Shown here: positions 20,807 to 31,668 of the stretch, one piece after another
Layout: every line of letters starts with the position of its first letter
Position numbering within the stretch: the stretch's first letter is position 1
Assembly (NCBI GenBank): GCA_022385805.1
Contig: MU277682.1
Span: 465,400-529,399, forward strand
From: Pilatotrama ljubarskyi
Taxonomy: Eukaryota > Basidiomycota > Agaricomycetes > Polyporales > Polyporaceae
DNA length: 64,000 nucleotides
Direction: 5' to 3'
Notes under the pieces: model-generated
Database searches by the model: none
Told to the model about the DNA's origin: nothing
The model's input: the letters and a program-made list of their open reading frames with translations, nothing else
Program-made: the position numbers and the translations under genes

Positions 20807-22807
20807 CTATGCTAACGGCCTGAACCGCAGCTCCACATATCTCAGCGGAATGTAGAGTACACCCGCAGCGAAGAACGCGAGCTCGAACCCAATATCGCCC
20901 GTGCGCGCTGCGATCGGGCCCACGAACCATACTTGATCGATGGATGGCACAATGAGCGCGCAGGACAGCGCGCAAGCACCCAGCGCCGCCAGCCCGGTCG
21001 GGAGTCTGCGCGGATTGTTCCAGCAGCGCAGGTCGTAGGACGCAAAGTCACCGCGGCGGATGAGCAGGTGCTCCGTAAGGACAATAGCGCCGAAGGCGCT
21101 CGCCCAGTAGCCGATGAGCCCGAGGAAGTTCGTGAGCGTGTCGTAGAACGTGTGCGCGCCGACGATGGAGACTGGGATGAGGCTGTAGAGGTGGAATGTG
21201 GTGAATCAATGAGCGCGAAATTTGACGCGGGGTGAGAGGGCACGTACATCGCGGTGGCAAGGAGGGAGAACATGTAGCGCGGGATGACGGAGAGCGGGGG
21301 GATGAACACCTGGAAGCTCAGGCTGAAGGAGTAGAACGTCGGCGCGATGTTGGCCGTCACGCTCAGCGCCATGAGCACCGTCAAGAACTTCCCGAAGTTG
21401 CCAGTAGGCCGCAACATAGCCTCGACGAGTCCGCCAACGTTCCCATTCGCGTAACCCTCCTCCCATGCAGGCACCGACGAGACGGACACCGCGACTGCAG
21501 CACCAAGGCACTGAATGAGGATCTGCATGGCGCGGGTGAGACATGACGGCGGTGAAGGCAAAAGTGATGCGACGCACGATAGGGATGTTGAATCCGAGGT
21601 ACGAATAGAGGAAGATCCTCCAGCTACAACTCTGTTGAGCAAATTCAAACGGTTACCAGAGTTATTGGCACGCACCTTGATACAGACGGCTTGAAGTAGA
21701 TCGTGAAGTCGGAGCCCAAGGAACAGTATGTGATCACAAAACCAGCCACCGTGCCAGCAAACGACAGAATCGCCGCAGCAGTTGCTGGCTCCGCTGGCGG
21801 CGGGTTACTGAGGTGCTTACCCCCTACGCCGAGGGCGACGAGATAGACGACTAGAACCGGTATCCAGGCGAGACGTTCGTACCTGGGGGCAACGATGTGT
21901 GATCAACCCCGCTTGACGTCTTTTAAAAATGAGGTGGACCTACCAATTCAGGACCCGGTAACCGCAGAAGGAAACGAATAGGGATATGAGGCTGATGACT
22001 ACAATACCAACGCTTCGAACGGTGTCAGAGTCGTTTCCGCGCACAGAAAAGGAGCTTACCTCCACGTGAGGCGACCATCGGATATACTTGATAATGTCTG
22101 ACCACCGAGGATACAGTTAAGGATACAGAAGCCCATCATAGAGCAGAGGTTAAAGATGCTTGGTATAATGATGCCATAATAGCTGCAAGGCAGAACGAAA
22201 GTCAGTGCATCTCGTGCTCTAACGTGTCATGCAACTCACCCGAAGCTGTATCGGGCCTGACACATCTGACGCAAGCCGAGTTTTGGTCCCCATGTTCCGC
22301 TTCAGATGATCAGTTAAGCGTATACCTCGGACTTCAGAAGAAGTTACTCACAAGTACGAAGGCAGGGCACTGCACAGGAGATTGAAGAAGAGGATGACCA
22401 AGCAAGAGTCTCTCAGGCCCAAACCGAAGACCGCGGGGCCCAATGTACCAGCTGAGAATCTGAAGAGATGTCAGCGCCGAGAAGGGGATGCGGACAACCA
22501 AGATCACGCACGATAGGATATTGAAGTTGAACGATAGCCAGATGAAGAAAATTTTGCTATACTGCGTGTCTACACGCTCCCTGACAGACACGGGCGTGAT
22601 ACCTTCATATGAACGAAAGTCAGGGCCAGGGAGCTTTCCATTAAGTGCGCACGACGTACCTCGAGTTTCAAGTCCCCACTGCAACAGCTTCCTCGTCCAC
22701 TTGTACGAGTAATGCCAATCCTTCTGGGCATATGAGCTCTCGCCCACTGAGACAGCATCCTTCTCCACATCGGTAGACTCGTGGTAGCTCTTTTCGGTTT
22801 CGGCCAT
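20807..22807 (-). CDS. NCS1 purine-cytosine permease (Fcy2-like)
   Basis: Proton-coupled transporter expected to carry cytosine, adenine or related bases across the plasma membrane. It starts MAETEKSYHESTDVEKDAVS at 22807, with a hydrophilic N-terminus. It runs through IFFIWLSFNFNILSFSAG, SYLGTWGPKLGLRQMCQARYSFGYYG (about 22200-22330), IFNLCSMMGFCILNCILGGQ, ISLFVSFCGYRVLNWYERLAW and YCSLGSDFTIYFKP. Later segments are SVPAWEEGYANGNVGGLVEA, FYSFSLSFQVFIPPLSVIPR, NFLGLIGYWASAFGAIVLTE and ELAFFAAGVLYIPLRYVEL, with the stop at 20807. Twelve helices fit the family. About seven introns of 50-70 bp interrupt it. The order of motifs matches fungal Fcy2/Fcy21 proteins of about 500-530 residues. Confidence 0.85.
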
Positions 22808-23495
22808 ATCGGATTGGTATGAGATGTCTTTGAGGCCTTGTGGCTGGTATCGCTGTGCGTTATCGGTGGGAGGTGGGGAATTCGCTCGGAAGAGGGCGCA
22901 AAGACTCGCTGTAAATAGCCTGAGTATAAGATTCAAACACTAGTCATATAGAGTCATAGCACGGAGGAAAGTCAAGTCCGTGAGATTTTGACGATTCACT
23001 GCAAGCACATAGCAGAAAAGTTTTGACCGAGCTATGCCAAGCGAGAGAGACGAGGGGAAGCCAAGGACAGGACGGAACTGCACGAACTCAGAGCATTTCG
23101 ACAGGAGGTGCAAAAGGCGGAAAATTCGTATCTAGATCTCGATCGGGTCGGAGCCATACCCGGACCCCAACCTGGGGTTAGGGCTCCCTGTACGTCGAAC
23201 TGGTCGTGCAGGCCGATGTAGCACACGGACGGCCCATGATGTGACTGCCGCAAGGTAAGCACCAACAGTGAGGGTGATAGAAGATCTACAGGTGAGTAGA
23301 AACGCTAGAAACGCTGCAACCCAGGAGCAGGGAGTACCGAGATCCGGGTACAGCGGCCCGGCGTGGATCCGGCACCTAACCCTAACCTCACAGCGAGGTT
23401 GACGCCCATCAGGAGCTGCATTCGCGGTTGTGCGCGTCGACGCGTGGAGGTCGTTGTTGGCGTCGAGCAGCCCGAGTCCACCTCCATCCACAACG
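22808..23495. promoter_or_regulatory. Divergent promoter with telomere-type repeats
   Basis: About 690 bp between the permease start (minus) and the MOB4 start (plus). GGGTTAGGG lies at 23175-23183 and CCTAACCCTAACC at 23375-23387, in opposite orientation and 200 bp apart. These are short runs of the TTAGGG telomere unit. TTAGGG repeats in fungal promoters can bind Tbf1/TRF-type factors; that role here is inference. Confidence 0.5.
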
Positions 23496-25456
23496 ATGAC
23501 GGCCGCTATTCAACGCCCCCTCAAAGGCTCTCGCATATCCTCCTTCTACCCGGTCAAGAGTCTTCCGCCTATTTCGGCTCTCGACAGCGCGTTCCAACTG
23601 CAAGAGTACATTTCGCTCCTCATTCGTCTCGACGTTCATGACGTGGAGCGCATCATTGCCATCCCTGGGAAGGATCAAAGCGAGAACTCGGAAAATGGGG
23701 AGTCCAAGGGGGATGAGAAAGATGCGGACAAGGACGCCGCGGGTGGCGTGCATGTCGACCCCGCTTGCTGGGTTTATGAACACCTACGGTGAGCGCATCG
23801 TTGCTCGTTGCGCATAAATCAGCGGAAGGGTTGACCGAACGGACCACAAAGACGAGTGGCACAGGATTTGTCACATCCATTGATTACCATGCTGCAGCAG
23901 GAGTGCACGCGGGGTACCTGCCCTGAGATGAAAGCTGGCGAATGGTTGTATTTGTGTGTCGCTCACGGTAACGAAGGCGCCATGGAGGTACTGTTGGCAA
24001 CCATTTTCCGTTGATGACCCACTAACATGCGCGTCCCCAGCAATGTTGTGCTATAGACTATATCCTGCATACGCTAGACAGCGCGACCGCGCTCTTGAAC
24101 TCGCCTCGGGCTTTCCCTTCACGGTACGCGTAGTCCTCCTGCTTGTCTAGCATTGCACTCATGAGCCTTACCCGCAGCCTCTCTGTTCCCTCAACTTCCC
24201 ACCGCCACTTCACGTCCCTCTGCCGCCGCCTTGGCCGCATCTTTGCCCATGCCTACTTCCACCACCGCGAGGTCTTCGAGCAAGCAGAGGCCGAGTCGTC
24301 CCTCTACGCTCGCTTCCTCGCCCTCGTGAAGTACTTCGACCTAGTCCCGCTCGAGTTCCTCGTCATACCCCCGCGTATGGAGGGCCGTATGGAGCCCGTG
24401 GAACCGCCGCGCCTCATGGGTGCCGCCCTCGACCCCCGCAAAGACAGCGGCCGTCAAGACGGAGGCGCGTCCTGGCTCGGAGCGCAGGACGGCGCGCTGC
24501 GCACCGACCGCGGAAAGAGTCCCCCGGGGCCCGCGGGCCAGACGCGTAACGAGAGCCCACGAAAATTCGGACGTGCGCGCACGGACACCATGGTGTACAG
24601 CGAGGCGTACAGCGTCGCAGAGGAACTCGCCAAAGGCGACCTGTCCGAGGTCGACATCGACCGCGAGATTGCCGCAGAGCGGGCTGCTGCTGCCGCAGGC
24701 ACCACCGAAACGTTACTCCCGACGGAGCGTGCCGTTGTAATGCCCCCTCCAAACATGCCGTCCATTGTGTTACCGCCACGCGAGCTGGAGTCAACGTCAA
24801 CGTCGCAGAGCCAGCATCAACCACCTGAAGCCAATCAAGGCTCCCAGCCCATGGAAGAGAGCCCCGCGACGGAGCCAACACCTGAAGTCGTAACGGAGGA
24901 GGATCATCCGCCTGTGGCTGCTGTCGAGGAGCTACGTAGCCACGAGTCTGCCGAGACGCCCCAAGACACTCCTGCGCCATCTGCTGAGGAGCCCTCTGCC
25001 CCGACCGCCGAGGCTAATGCTGCCGCGGCGGAGCCTTCCACGGAGGAGGCGCCTTTGCTAGAGACGGAAGAGACGGATACATCAGAAAGCTCCGAACCAC
25101 GGCCGGACGAGCCTACCTCCTCCCCGCCTCCTCCTGCTGAGGAGGCTGCCTCCGGCGAGGATCAGTCTACGGAGTCAGAAGCAGAGGCTGCCGCATCCGA
25201 GGCACCGTCGGAACCTGCGCCTGAGACCTCTGGGGAAGAAACACCTGGGGAAGCCTCTGAGGAGCCCGCCGAGGCAGCCCATGTGGAGGAACCGTCCGGT
25301 TCTGTGGAGAAGCCCTCGTATGCTGCCGTAGCATCTACTGGCGGGGACGAGTCTGCACCGACGTCGGCAGATGAAGAGGCTGAAGGGAGCGAAGCACCAC
25401 CTGCTGAAGCCGAAGCTTCGCCAAAGGAGGAGGAGGCTCCTATGCCTGAGTCATGA
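23496..25456 (+). CDS. MOB4: MOB4/phocein homologue with long acidic C-terminal extension
   Basis: Mob-family adaptor, expected in the striatin-interacting (STRIPAK/SIN-inhibitory) complex. Exon 1 starts [20 protein letters not shown]. It is spliced as CG|A to [20 protein letters not shown], then [37 protein letters not shown], and [23 protein letters not shown] with [20 protein letters not shown]. The cysteine/histidine zinc residues of the Mob fold (CTRGTCPEM and the HAYFHH pair) are present. MOB4 proteins are normally about 220 residues. Here the Mob domain is followed by roughly 350 residues of low-complexity Glu/Ala/Pro/Ser sequence that is probably disordered (for example about 24820-25440, EE and PAE repeats). 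The frame remains open to a single stop at 25456, so the extension appears genuine. Confidence 0.88.
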
Positions 25457-25820
25457 CATGGTGGCACGTTTGGACATTCTCTGTTACCGCCTGTATGTAT
25501 ACGGTATACCCGATATGGCTCGGGGGTTCTTCGTAACTTTCGGGTATATCTCTAGATGACATGGTATGATTTGCCCGCGTCGTCAAAAGGTTGATCTGTC
25601 GAGCAAACCAAAAAGCGGGGTACAATGCCAGCGCAGCATGGTATAATGCAAATACAAGGACAGTACATGGCAACAGTACGACTTGACGTTCCAACCCAAA
25701 GTCCTACAACAACAGAGGTCAGGAAAGAGAACGGCTGGAGGCTGCGAAACGGGGCGTAAGCTCGGTTAGATGGCATCGAACAGTGGACACGCGACATACC
25801 CAAATAGTAATCTCGAACGC
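25457..25820. other. Convergent 3' region between MOB4 and the RNA polymerase gene
   Basis: About 360 bp, AT-richer than the flanks, without a recognisable exon. It likely holds both 3' UTRs. Confidence 0.4.
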
Positions 25821-28800
25821 TCATGCGTTCTGCGCGCGATGCCGCAAGTAGACAGGGCTTATGGTCATCCACCGGTGGAAGTCCTCGGCGAGAGTCTTCG
25901 GGCCTCCCTTCGCCTTCGCTTTGATCTCGCAGAGAGCGCGTGCAGCGACATCCCACGGGAAACGCGACCACTTGCCAGCGGCGTGCTCATAATCGTAGAT
26001 GTACGCATACGAAGCTTTGATCGTCGTCGGATCGTCGAAGTAGCGTAGTCCTGTCGGACTCGCATGGAAATCCCGGGACTGCTGACGGAGGATGTCCTGC
26101 CGTCGTTCGATCGGCAGTTCCGTGAAGGACGCCTTGCCAGAGGTTCCCCGGCCGCCTTGGGTGCGCTTTTCTTTCCACAAGCTTTCGACGTGCTGCTTGA
26201 TGCGCTCGAGTTCTTCTGACATGCCCTTCTCCCCGACGTCTCGGAGCTCAGCGGCACGTCGTTCGGCGTCGAGCCAAGGACGGGCGAGATCTTCGTCGCG
26301 ACATGAGCCACGGTCTTTATCTGCCCTAGTCTCTGCATAAATTCGATTTAGTTGTTTCTTGCAGATGACCTTGACGTGCTCCGACAGGATATCCATGATG
26401 AAACGGGGCAATGACTGTCGCTTGACCTCCCTGAAGGGATTAGCGTTGCCGGGTGTCTCGCCTCGCTCCTTCATCTCCACCTTCCACCTGAGTGCTCCAG
26501 GACCCCATTGTTTCTGGTGCCTCTCGAACGCCTCTGGATTGATCGTGACTCCGGTTTTTATTCCATCCAGCAGCGCGCAGAACCTAGCATACGGTTTAGC
26601 AGACAGCCTCGTCATACAAACGAAACGACGCACTCACATGTAGGCCAGGAAGACTGTTTCCCGATGAGAGTAGCCGAGAGCGTACGTGCATTTCTCCCAC
26701 CAGATGGAGTAGGTCGAGGCGTGCGACCGCTTGAGGGCACCAAGCAAATATTCCTGAAGGGCAAAGATCCTGTACTCTGCTGGCGCTGTTGGAGGCACTT
26801 CGCGGAGAAAGGCAGAGACAGGTCGCGTGCTTTTCAACAGGCATTGTTGAACCTCCGGAGGCTCGCTTGCGAAAAGATGTGGGTCCGGTTCTTCGAAGCT
26901 GTTGACAATGAGAGGATCCCAGAAGACCTCCATCGTGTCTCCATCGTAGTCGCCTGTACGATAACTCGTCAGTCCGTCAGCGTACCACAGGTGTATAGTG
27001 CTCACCTCCGCCAGTGAGACTGGCCAGATGTCTATTCAACGATTGCCCTTGCCACATATGACTCTTGGTCGAGATAACTATGACATCGCAGTAATGTCTG
27101 AGCCTATCATTGAAGACAGCTTTGACCTACGTCGCTGGAACGGTCAGCGCCCGATCCGCCACTATGAGGAGGTCAAGTTCCTACCTTCTGGACATCACTG
27201 GGAACTTTGCAGGGGTGACGAGTGACCTGGGCTTTGGGCTTAGAGCGCACTCCACGCGACGCTCAGCTGCTTGACTTACCAGAGCATCCCCTATCACGAG
27301 GTCTGTTGCCCTCCCTTCCTGGTCGATGAATGCCCGTCGCGAGCACTTGACATGGATTTCGTTCGGACCCAACACGCCATAGGGGTCTAGACACAGCATC
27401 AGCACATCTCGTCGCGACTCCCGAGTGTAAATTGAGCGCTCACCAGGTACGATGAACGCGGAACAAGACATCGGAACGGAGAACTTGCACCTCGTCTCGA
27501 ATGTGGTGACTACCCTCTTCGCGACTTCCCTCAGTTTCGCCCTCAGCACCGGGCACGTCTTCGGGATGAAGCCGGACTCGAGCAGGGTCAGGCATGTCTC
27601 CTCCAGGCTCGACGGCAGGCCGCTAATCGGGTCCTCCCACCACGCGCTGCTCTGCTCCCGTAGAGCTTTATCCAGCCCGTCCAGTCCGTCTTCGTCGTCA
27701 GCCTCCACATCGTCGTCATAGTCATCCGCTACGTATCCCGCGGCCCGCGCGACGCCGGCCGCCTCGCGCACGATGCGCGCGGTGATCACCCCGCCCTCGC
27801 GCGCAATCGCGTTCCAGAGAAGGGGCATGTCCGCCGGCTCCTTGTACTGAAGGAGCGCGTCGAGCCGTTCTTGCAGGTTCACCTTGAACAGCTCCTTGAA
27901 GCATTCGTGGGGCACGCCGTTCTCGGCGAGGTTTGTGATCGTCTCGATGGACAGGCGGGCAGGGCTGTGCATCCGCGAGGCGCGAAGCACGTCGATTGTG
28001 AGCAGGGCGGGGTCGGAGTCGGGAGGAAGGAGACATTCGTTCAACGGGAGGGAGGTGTACTTGATCTTGAGCTGGGATGGACGCAGCCAGACCGTTGGAT
28101 GGATTTCCTCGTCGGCAGTGAGGTCGTGGCGAACAAGCAGGAGTCCCTTCGCACCCCCTATGCGGCACTGGATAGCTGTCGGCTCATCCTGCCACGACGG
28201 GAACTTGCCCTTCAAGGCACGCATCACGGCGCGGTTCGCGAATCCACAGCCGTCCGTCATTTGCATCTCACTGGGAGGCTTGCCCGGTCCTGCGAACGCT
28301 TCACAGACTGCAGGATGGTCAGCAGGAACATACAGGGGAACATGCGAGGGATCCGTACTGATATCGTCCTGAAAACGGATGTGATGGGCTTCCAGCCGAA
28401 TGCCTGGTATCGAGTTGGACAGACCAAGCGCGAATCGCGCGGCCCACTTGGCCATAGCCTGGACGTCGGTGTTAGCAATTTCTCCGTAGACGGCTCACCC
28501 GGAAGCGAATTTACCTGGTCCGCATTGAGCTCCAAGTCGTTATGCCACTTGATCAGATCCAACAGCGAGTATTCCTCCCTCGCCATCTTAGAGCCGGGCG
28601 CCGAAGGAACCACACCGTAGTTACCGCCATGACGAAGTACCGCCTCGTTTGTCCTGAAGAGGAATACATTCTGCTCCTTTGCGTAGAAAGCGCGAAACAC
28701 GGCGTTCCCCACGATGAAGGGCCTCTTGAAATACTCCGGGAGTTCATCTCCCTTGGCCTCCCAGAGAAGGCCCTTGGGGACGCGTACACGGATGAATCGC

Positions 28801-29710
28801 CGAGAGCCAAATCGACGCGTGAAGCGGTTGGACGACCCGAGGGCCGGGCGGTCCAGGTTGAGTCGATACTCACCACGCCGTTCTTTGTGTAGCTGGGCGG
28901 TGAAGTGCACCTTGCCGCCGTACCAATCGGGGTCATTCGCCAAGAAGGGTTTGTCATGGTTGCATCCGAGGCCACCCAGGGGGTGATCGCGCAGGATCTC
29001 CTCCTCTTTGTCCAACTCGTTCCATGGGAGCTGTCATGTATCTGGTGAGTGGATCGCTCAGATATTCGAAGCAGCGAAGAGGATCTTACCTTGGCTGACA
29101 ATTCACGTGCATACGCAGCGGTGTATTCGTCGGACGCTGGATCAGCTTGCCCCGCGGACTGCGGCACGGCCTTCTTCGTCCGCTCGACGAGTTTCTTCAC
29201 TTCGGGTGCCGCCGTCGCGTTCGTCGAGAGCTCGCTCAGCCCGACCAGTTTTGGAATATCCAGAAACGTAACATCGAAGCCCGTGTTGATGTAGCGGGCG
29301 AACTCCCACTGAGCGCCCCAGGCCAAACGGTCGATGAAGTGTTGGTAATGACCCGCATTAGCCTGTCGGAGGTCAGTGAGCGCTGTGAAAGCGCGCTGCG
29401 TGAAAGCCTTGAGACTTACCACAACGACGGGTTCTGGAGCTTGCCAACCGGCTGGCGGAGTGAAGTCGACTGGAGGGGTGGGCGTGGTCGCAGGGAGAGG
29501 GTCCACAAGGGTCTCGGCAGAGCTCCCGGTGCTAGGGTGGACGTCCTGCTCCTGCGTGACCTTCGTCACTTGTCGCGGCGGCGCTTCTTCTGGCTCGTCT
29601 TTGCCATCTCGCTTACGCTTCAAAGACATGCCTGCGACTTCGGCCGCCTCCGCGGGGGCATCTGCTAGGCGGTAACGGACGTTCTCCTTCTCTTCTTCCT
29701 CAGCTATCAT
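25821..29710 (-). CDS. Cellular RNA-dependent RNA polymerase (QDE-1/RdRP family)
   Basis: Makes double-stranded RNA from single-stranded templates in RNA silencing. It starts MIAEEEEKENVRYRLADAPA at 29710 and soon carries a basic LKRKRDGKDE stretch that may be a nuclear signal. It continues with LPWNELDKEEEILRDHPLGG (about 28960-29030), WYGGKVHFTAQL, RRFIRVRVPKGLLW, KWAARFALGLSNSIPG and EMQMTDGCGFANRAVM (about 28200-28270). Then come HPCKVPSDVQK, DVIVISTKSHMWQGQSLNRH and the catalytic loop GGDYDGDTMEVFWDP (about 26915-26960; the first GG codon is split by an intron). AYMFCALLDGIKTGVTI follows. All catalytic aspartates of the DYDGD motif are present. Exon joins keep the frame throughout, and roughly 1,150 residues are encoded, normal for the family. 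A stop lies in frame just upstream of 29710; an additional 5' exon is possible. Confidence 0.9.
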
Positions 29711-30921
29711 GTTGGATAGTTCAGTATGCGAGTACAACGCAGCTTCTGTGGTGCGCTTCCTCACCTATCTCGGCGATGAGATAACTGTAATCCTGGCTGA
29801 GCTGGTCCGTATAGTTCGTAGACTATGCAGATTTACGGATCAGCCTCCACTATTCATGGCTCCTGCGAAGCGGACAGTGAAAATCGGAGAGCACGCGCCA
29901 TCCCAGCAAGGGCATGAAGCTGAATGACCAGGCTCTCATCACAACACCAGTACGACGGCTTTCAATATCTGAATCATATCATTCAACCCTCGTAGCCACA
30001 CCGTCACAACTGGGTTCCCACTGCCGAGCATGGGCGGTGTGGGCGCCGGTATACACAGAATGTCTACAAGTGTGTCGGCCGGATGCGGACCCAGGTCTGA
30101 GTGACCTCTCCATGCAATTAATACCAGATCCCACCCGCTCCCCGCAAGAGTATGCAAAAAAGCGAACAGGCTGACGACAGGCGTCCGGGCAACCGCGTAA
30201 GGCGAGGAAAGCCCGGCAGGCTCCCCAAGTCCCCCGACGCAGGGCAGCCCCGAGGACGCTGCAATGCGCTACCATACAGTCTCCAAGGAGAATACCCACC
30301 TGTGACGCCAGCGAGAGCGATGAGCCGCTTCGGGAGGGAATACGAGCATCTTCATTTGCACCAGCTTCTTCCGCATGTGGGTGAGAATCCAAGGGCATAG
30401 GCGGTCAGAGGGGCCGGAAGAGGCAGAACCAAGCAGAGTGAGTCAGGAAATGCGCGAGCGTAGATGGGGTTATATAGGACGCAGATGGCGGTCTGAAGCA
30501 AGCCGCGTGGACATGTCGGTTGAGCAAGTGTTCGAGTGCAGGAGCGCGACCAGAGCGCGTCGCTAGCGCCGGGTCGAATCGTAGATCTGCGATCGGCGGT
30601 GGGTGCCTGTAACGGCCCGGCCGGCGCTGCCCGGCCGTTACAACTAGAGTGGCTGGACCCGGCTTAGTCAACCGAGGTAACGGCTCTAGTAGGGTGTAAT
30701 AGACTGGGAAAGCGGGACGGATAGTCCAACGGTTGTGCCGTGTGCAATTCCGGCGCGTTCCATTTTCCCCAGTTGTTACAGTGCCCTTATGGGCGTCTAC
30801 TGTGCCACCACGACTTTGCTGCCGTCTTTGCGCATTCCTCTCCTCACTTGCTGCCGTCGTCCTCCTCCTTCTCCTCTCCTACTCCTACTTGCCTCGTCGC
30901 AAGACTTGGCTGCTTGCGGAC
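29711..30921. promoter_or_regulatory. Divergent upstream region with GC-rich hairpin
   Basis: About 1.2 kb between the RdRP start (minus) and the RRG7-like ATG (plus). No coding exon is recognised, though a 5' exon of either gene could hide here. An inverted repeat at 30608-30642 is described separately. A pyrimidine-rich stretch at about 30840-30900 precedes the RRG7-like gene. Confidence 0.35.
30608..30642. repeat. 35-bp inverted repeat (hairpin)
   Basis: The arms TGTAACGGCC (30608-30617) and GGCCGTTACA (30633-30642) are perfect 10-bp complements around a 15-base loop (cggccggcgctgccc) that is itself GC-rich. It could form a stable stem-loop in DNA or RNA, or serve as a palindromic factor site. 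Confidence 0.6.
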
Positions 30922-31668
30922 ATGTCTCTTCAACCACCGCCGATGACCGCGGTCATGAAGGGGCTCCGCTTCGAGCAACGTTCTCTTCGCCTCCTCCGAG
31001 AACATCTCTCCATGTCTCTCCGACGCGTCGGTGGCAAGGGCGACGGCGGCATCGACCTTCAGGGCTGGTGGTGGCTTCCAGCTGAGTGTCTTGGCTATCG
31101 CGTCTCCTTCGGGCGCCCGCCCGCGCCTTTCCGGGGACGGCTGCGGGTCGTTGCCCAGTGCAAGGCCGAGGAGAAGAAGATCGGCCCTCGATACATTCGC
31201 GAGTTCGAGGGTACCATCCTCCGCCACTCTGGCCGCCTGTCTCCGCGAGATGACAGCCAAAGCCAAACCGGAAGCTTGAGTGTGAGAGATGCGCTAGTCG
31301 GGCTGTTCCTCTCGACGTCGCCTTTCACAAAGTCTTCGCTCCTCCAGGCGTACTCCTCGCCGATACCCCTTGCTCTCCTCCACCTGCCTGAACCATCGGT
31401 CAGTGAAGTACAAGCGGATGCTACTCTGCCTGCGCAATCCTCAGCCGATACCTCCACGGGAGTTGATATCGCACTGCCCGGCACGCTGTTGTTCAACCCC
31501 GCGTTGGGCGGCTCCACTGGAATACTTCGCGGGATGGTCGAGCCTCGCTGGGAACGTTCCACGACAAGCTCAGAAGGTCATCCAGGCATCTGGATGAACG
31601 GTACACGCATCACGAGTTGGACGCCAGAGGATCACCTCGGCGGTGGTGATCCGGCACAGACGCCTTGA
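30922..31668 (+). CDS. RRG7: RRG7-like protein with restriction-endonuclease-like fold
   Basis: An intron-free frame of 248 residues from the ATG at 30922 (MSLQPPPMTAVMKGLRFEQ). The N-terminal half holds KGLRFEQRSLRLLREHLSMS, GGKGDGGIDLQGWWWLP (about 31030-31080) and RVVAQCKAEEKKIGPRYIRE (about 31144-31203). This GxGDGGID...QCK arrangement is the PD-(D/E)xK-like core of the fungal DUF2034/RRG7 family. Yeast RRG7 is mitochondrial and needed for respiratory growth. The frame is open upstream to 30733 but without an ATG; the upstream in-frame residues contain a hydrophobic, arginine-bearing stretch like a mitochondrial presequence. The true start may therefore lie in an undetected 5' exon. The C-terminal half is Ser/Thr-rich, less conserved, and includes a second short block (DALVGLFLSTSPFTKSSL). 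Confidence 0.75.
   Translation: MSLQPPPMTAVMKGLRFEQRSLRLLREHLSMSLRRVGGKGDGGIDLQGWWWLPAECLGYRVSFGRPPAPFRGRLRVVAQCKAEEKKIGPRYIREFEGTILRHSGRLSPRDDSQSQTGSLSVRDALVGLFLSTSPFTKSSLLQAYSSPIPLALLHLPEPSVSEVQADATLPAQSSADTSTGVDIALPGTLLFNPALGGSTGILRGMVEPRWERSTTSSEGHPGIWMNGTRITSWTPEDHLGGGDPAQTP

Noticed and set aside
30560..30590. GGGTCGAATC sequence, considered as part of a tRNA gene
   Set aside because: No matching A box upstream and no cloverleaf could be drawn.
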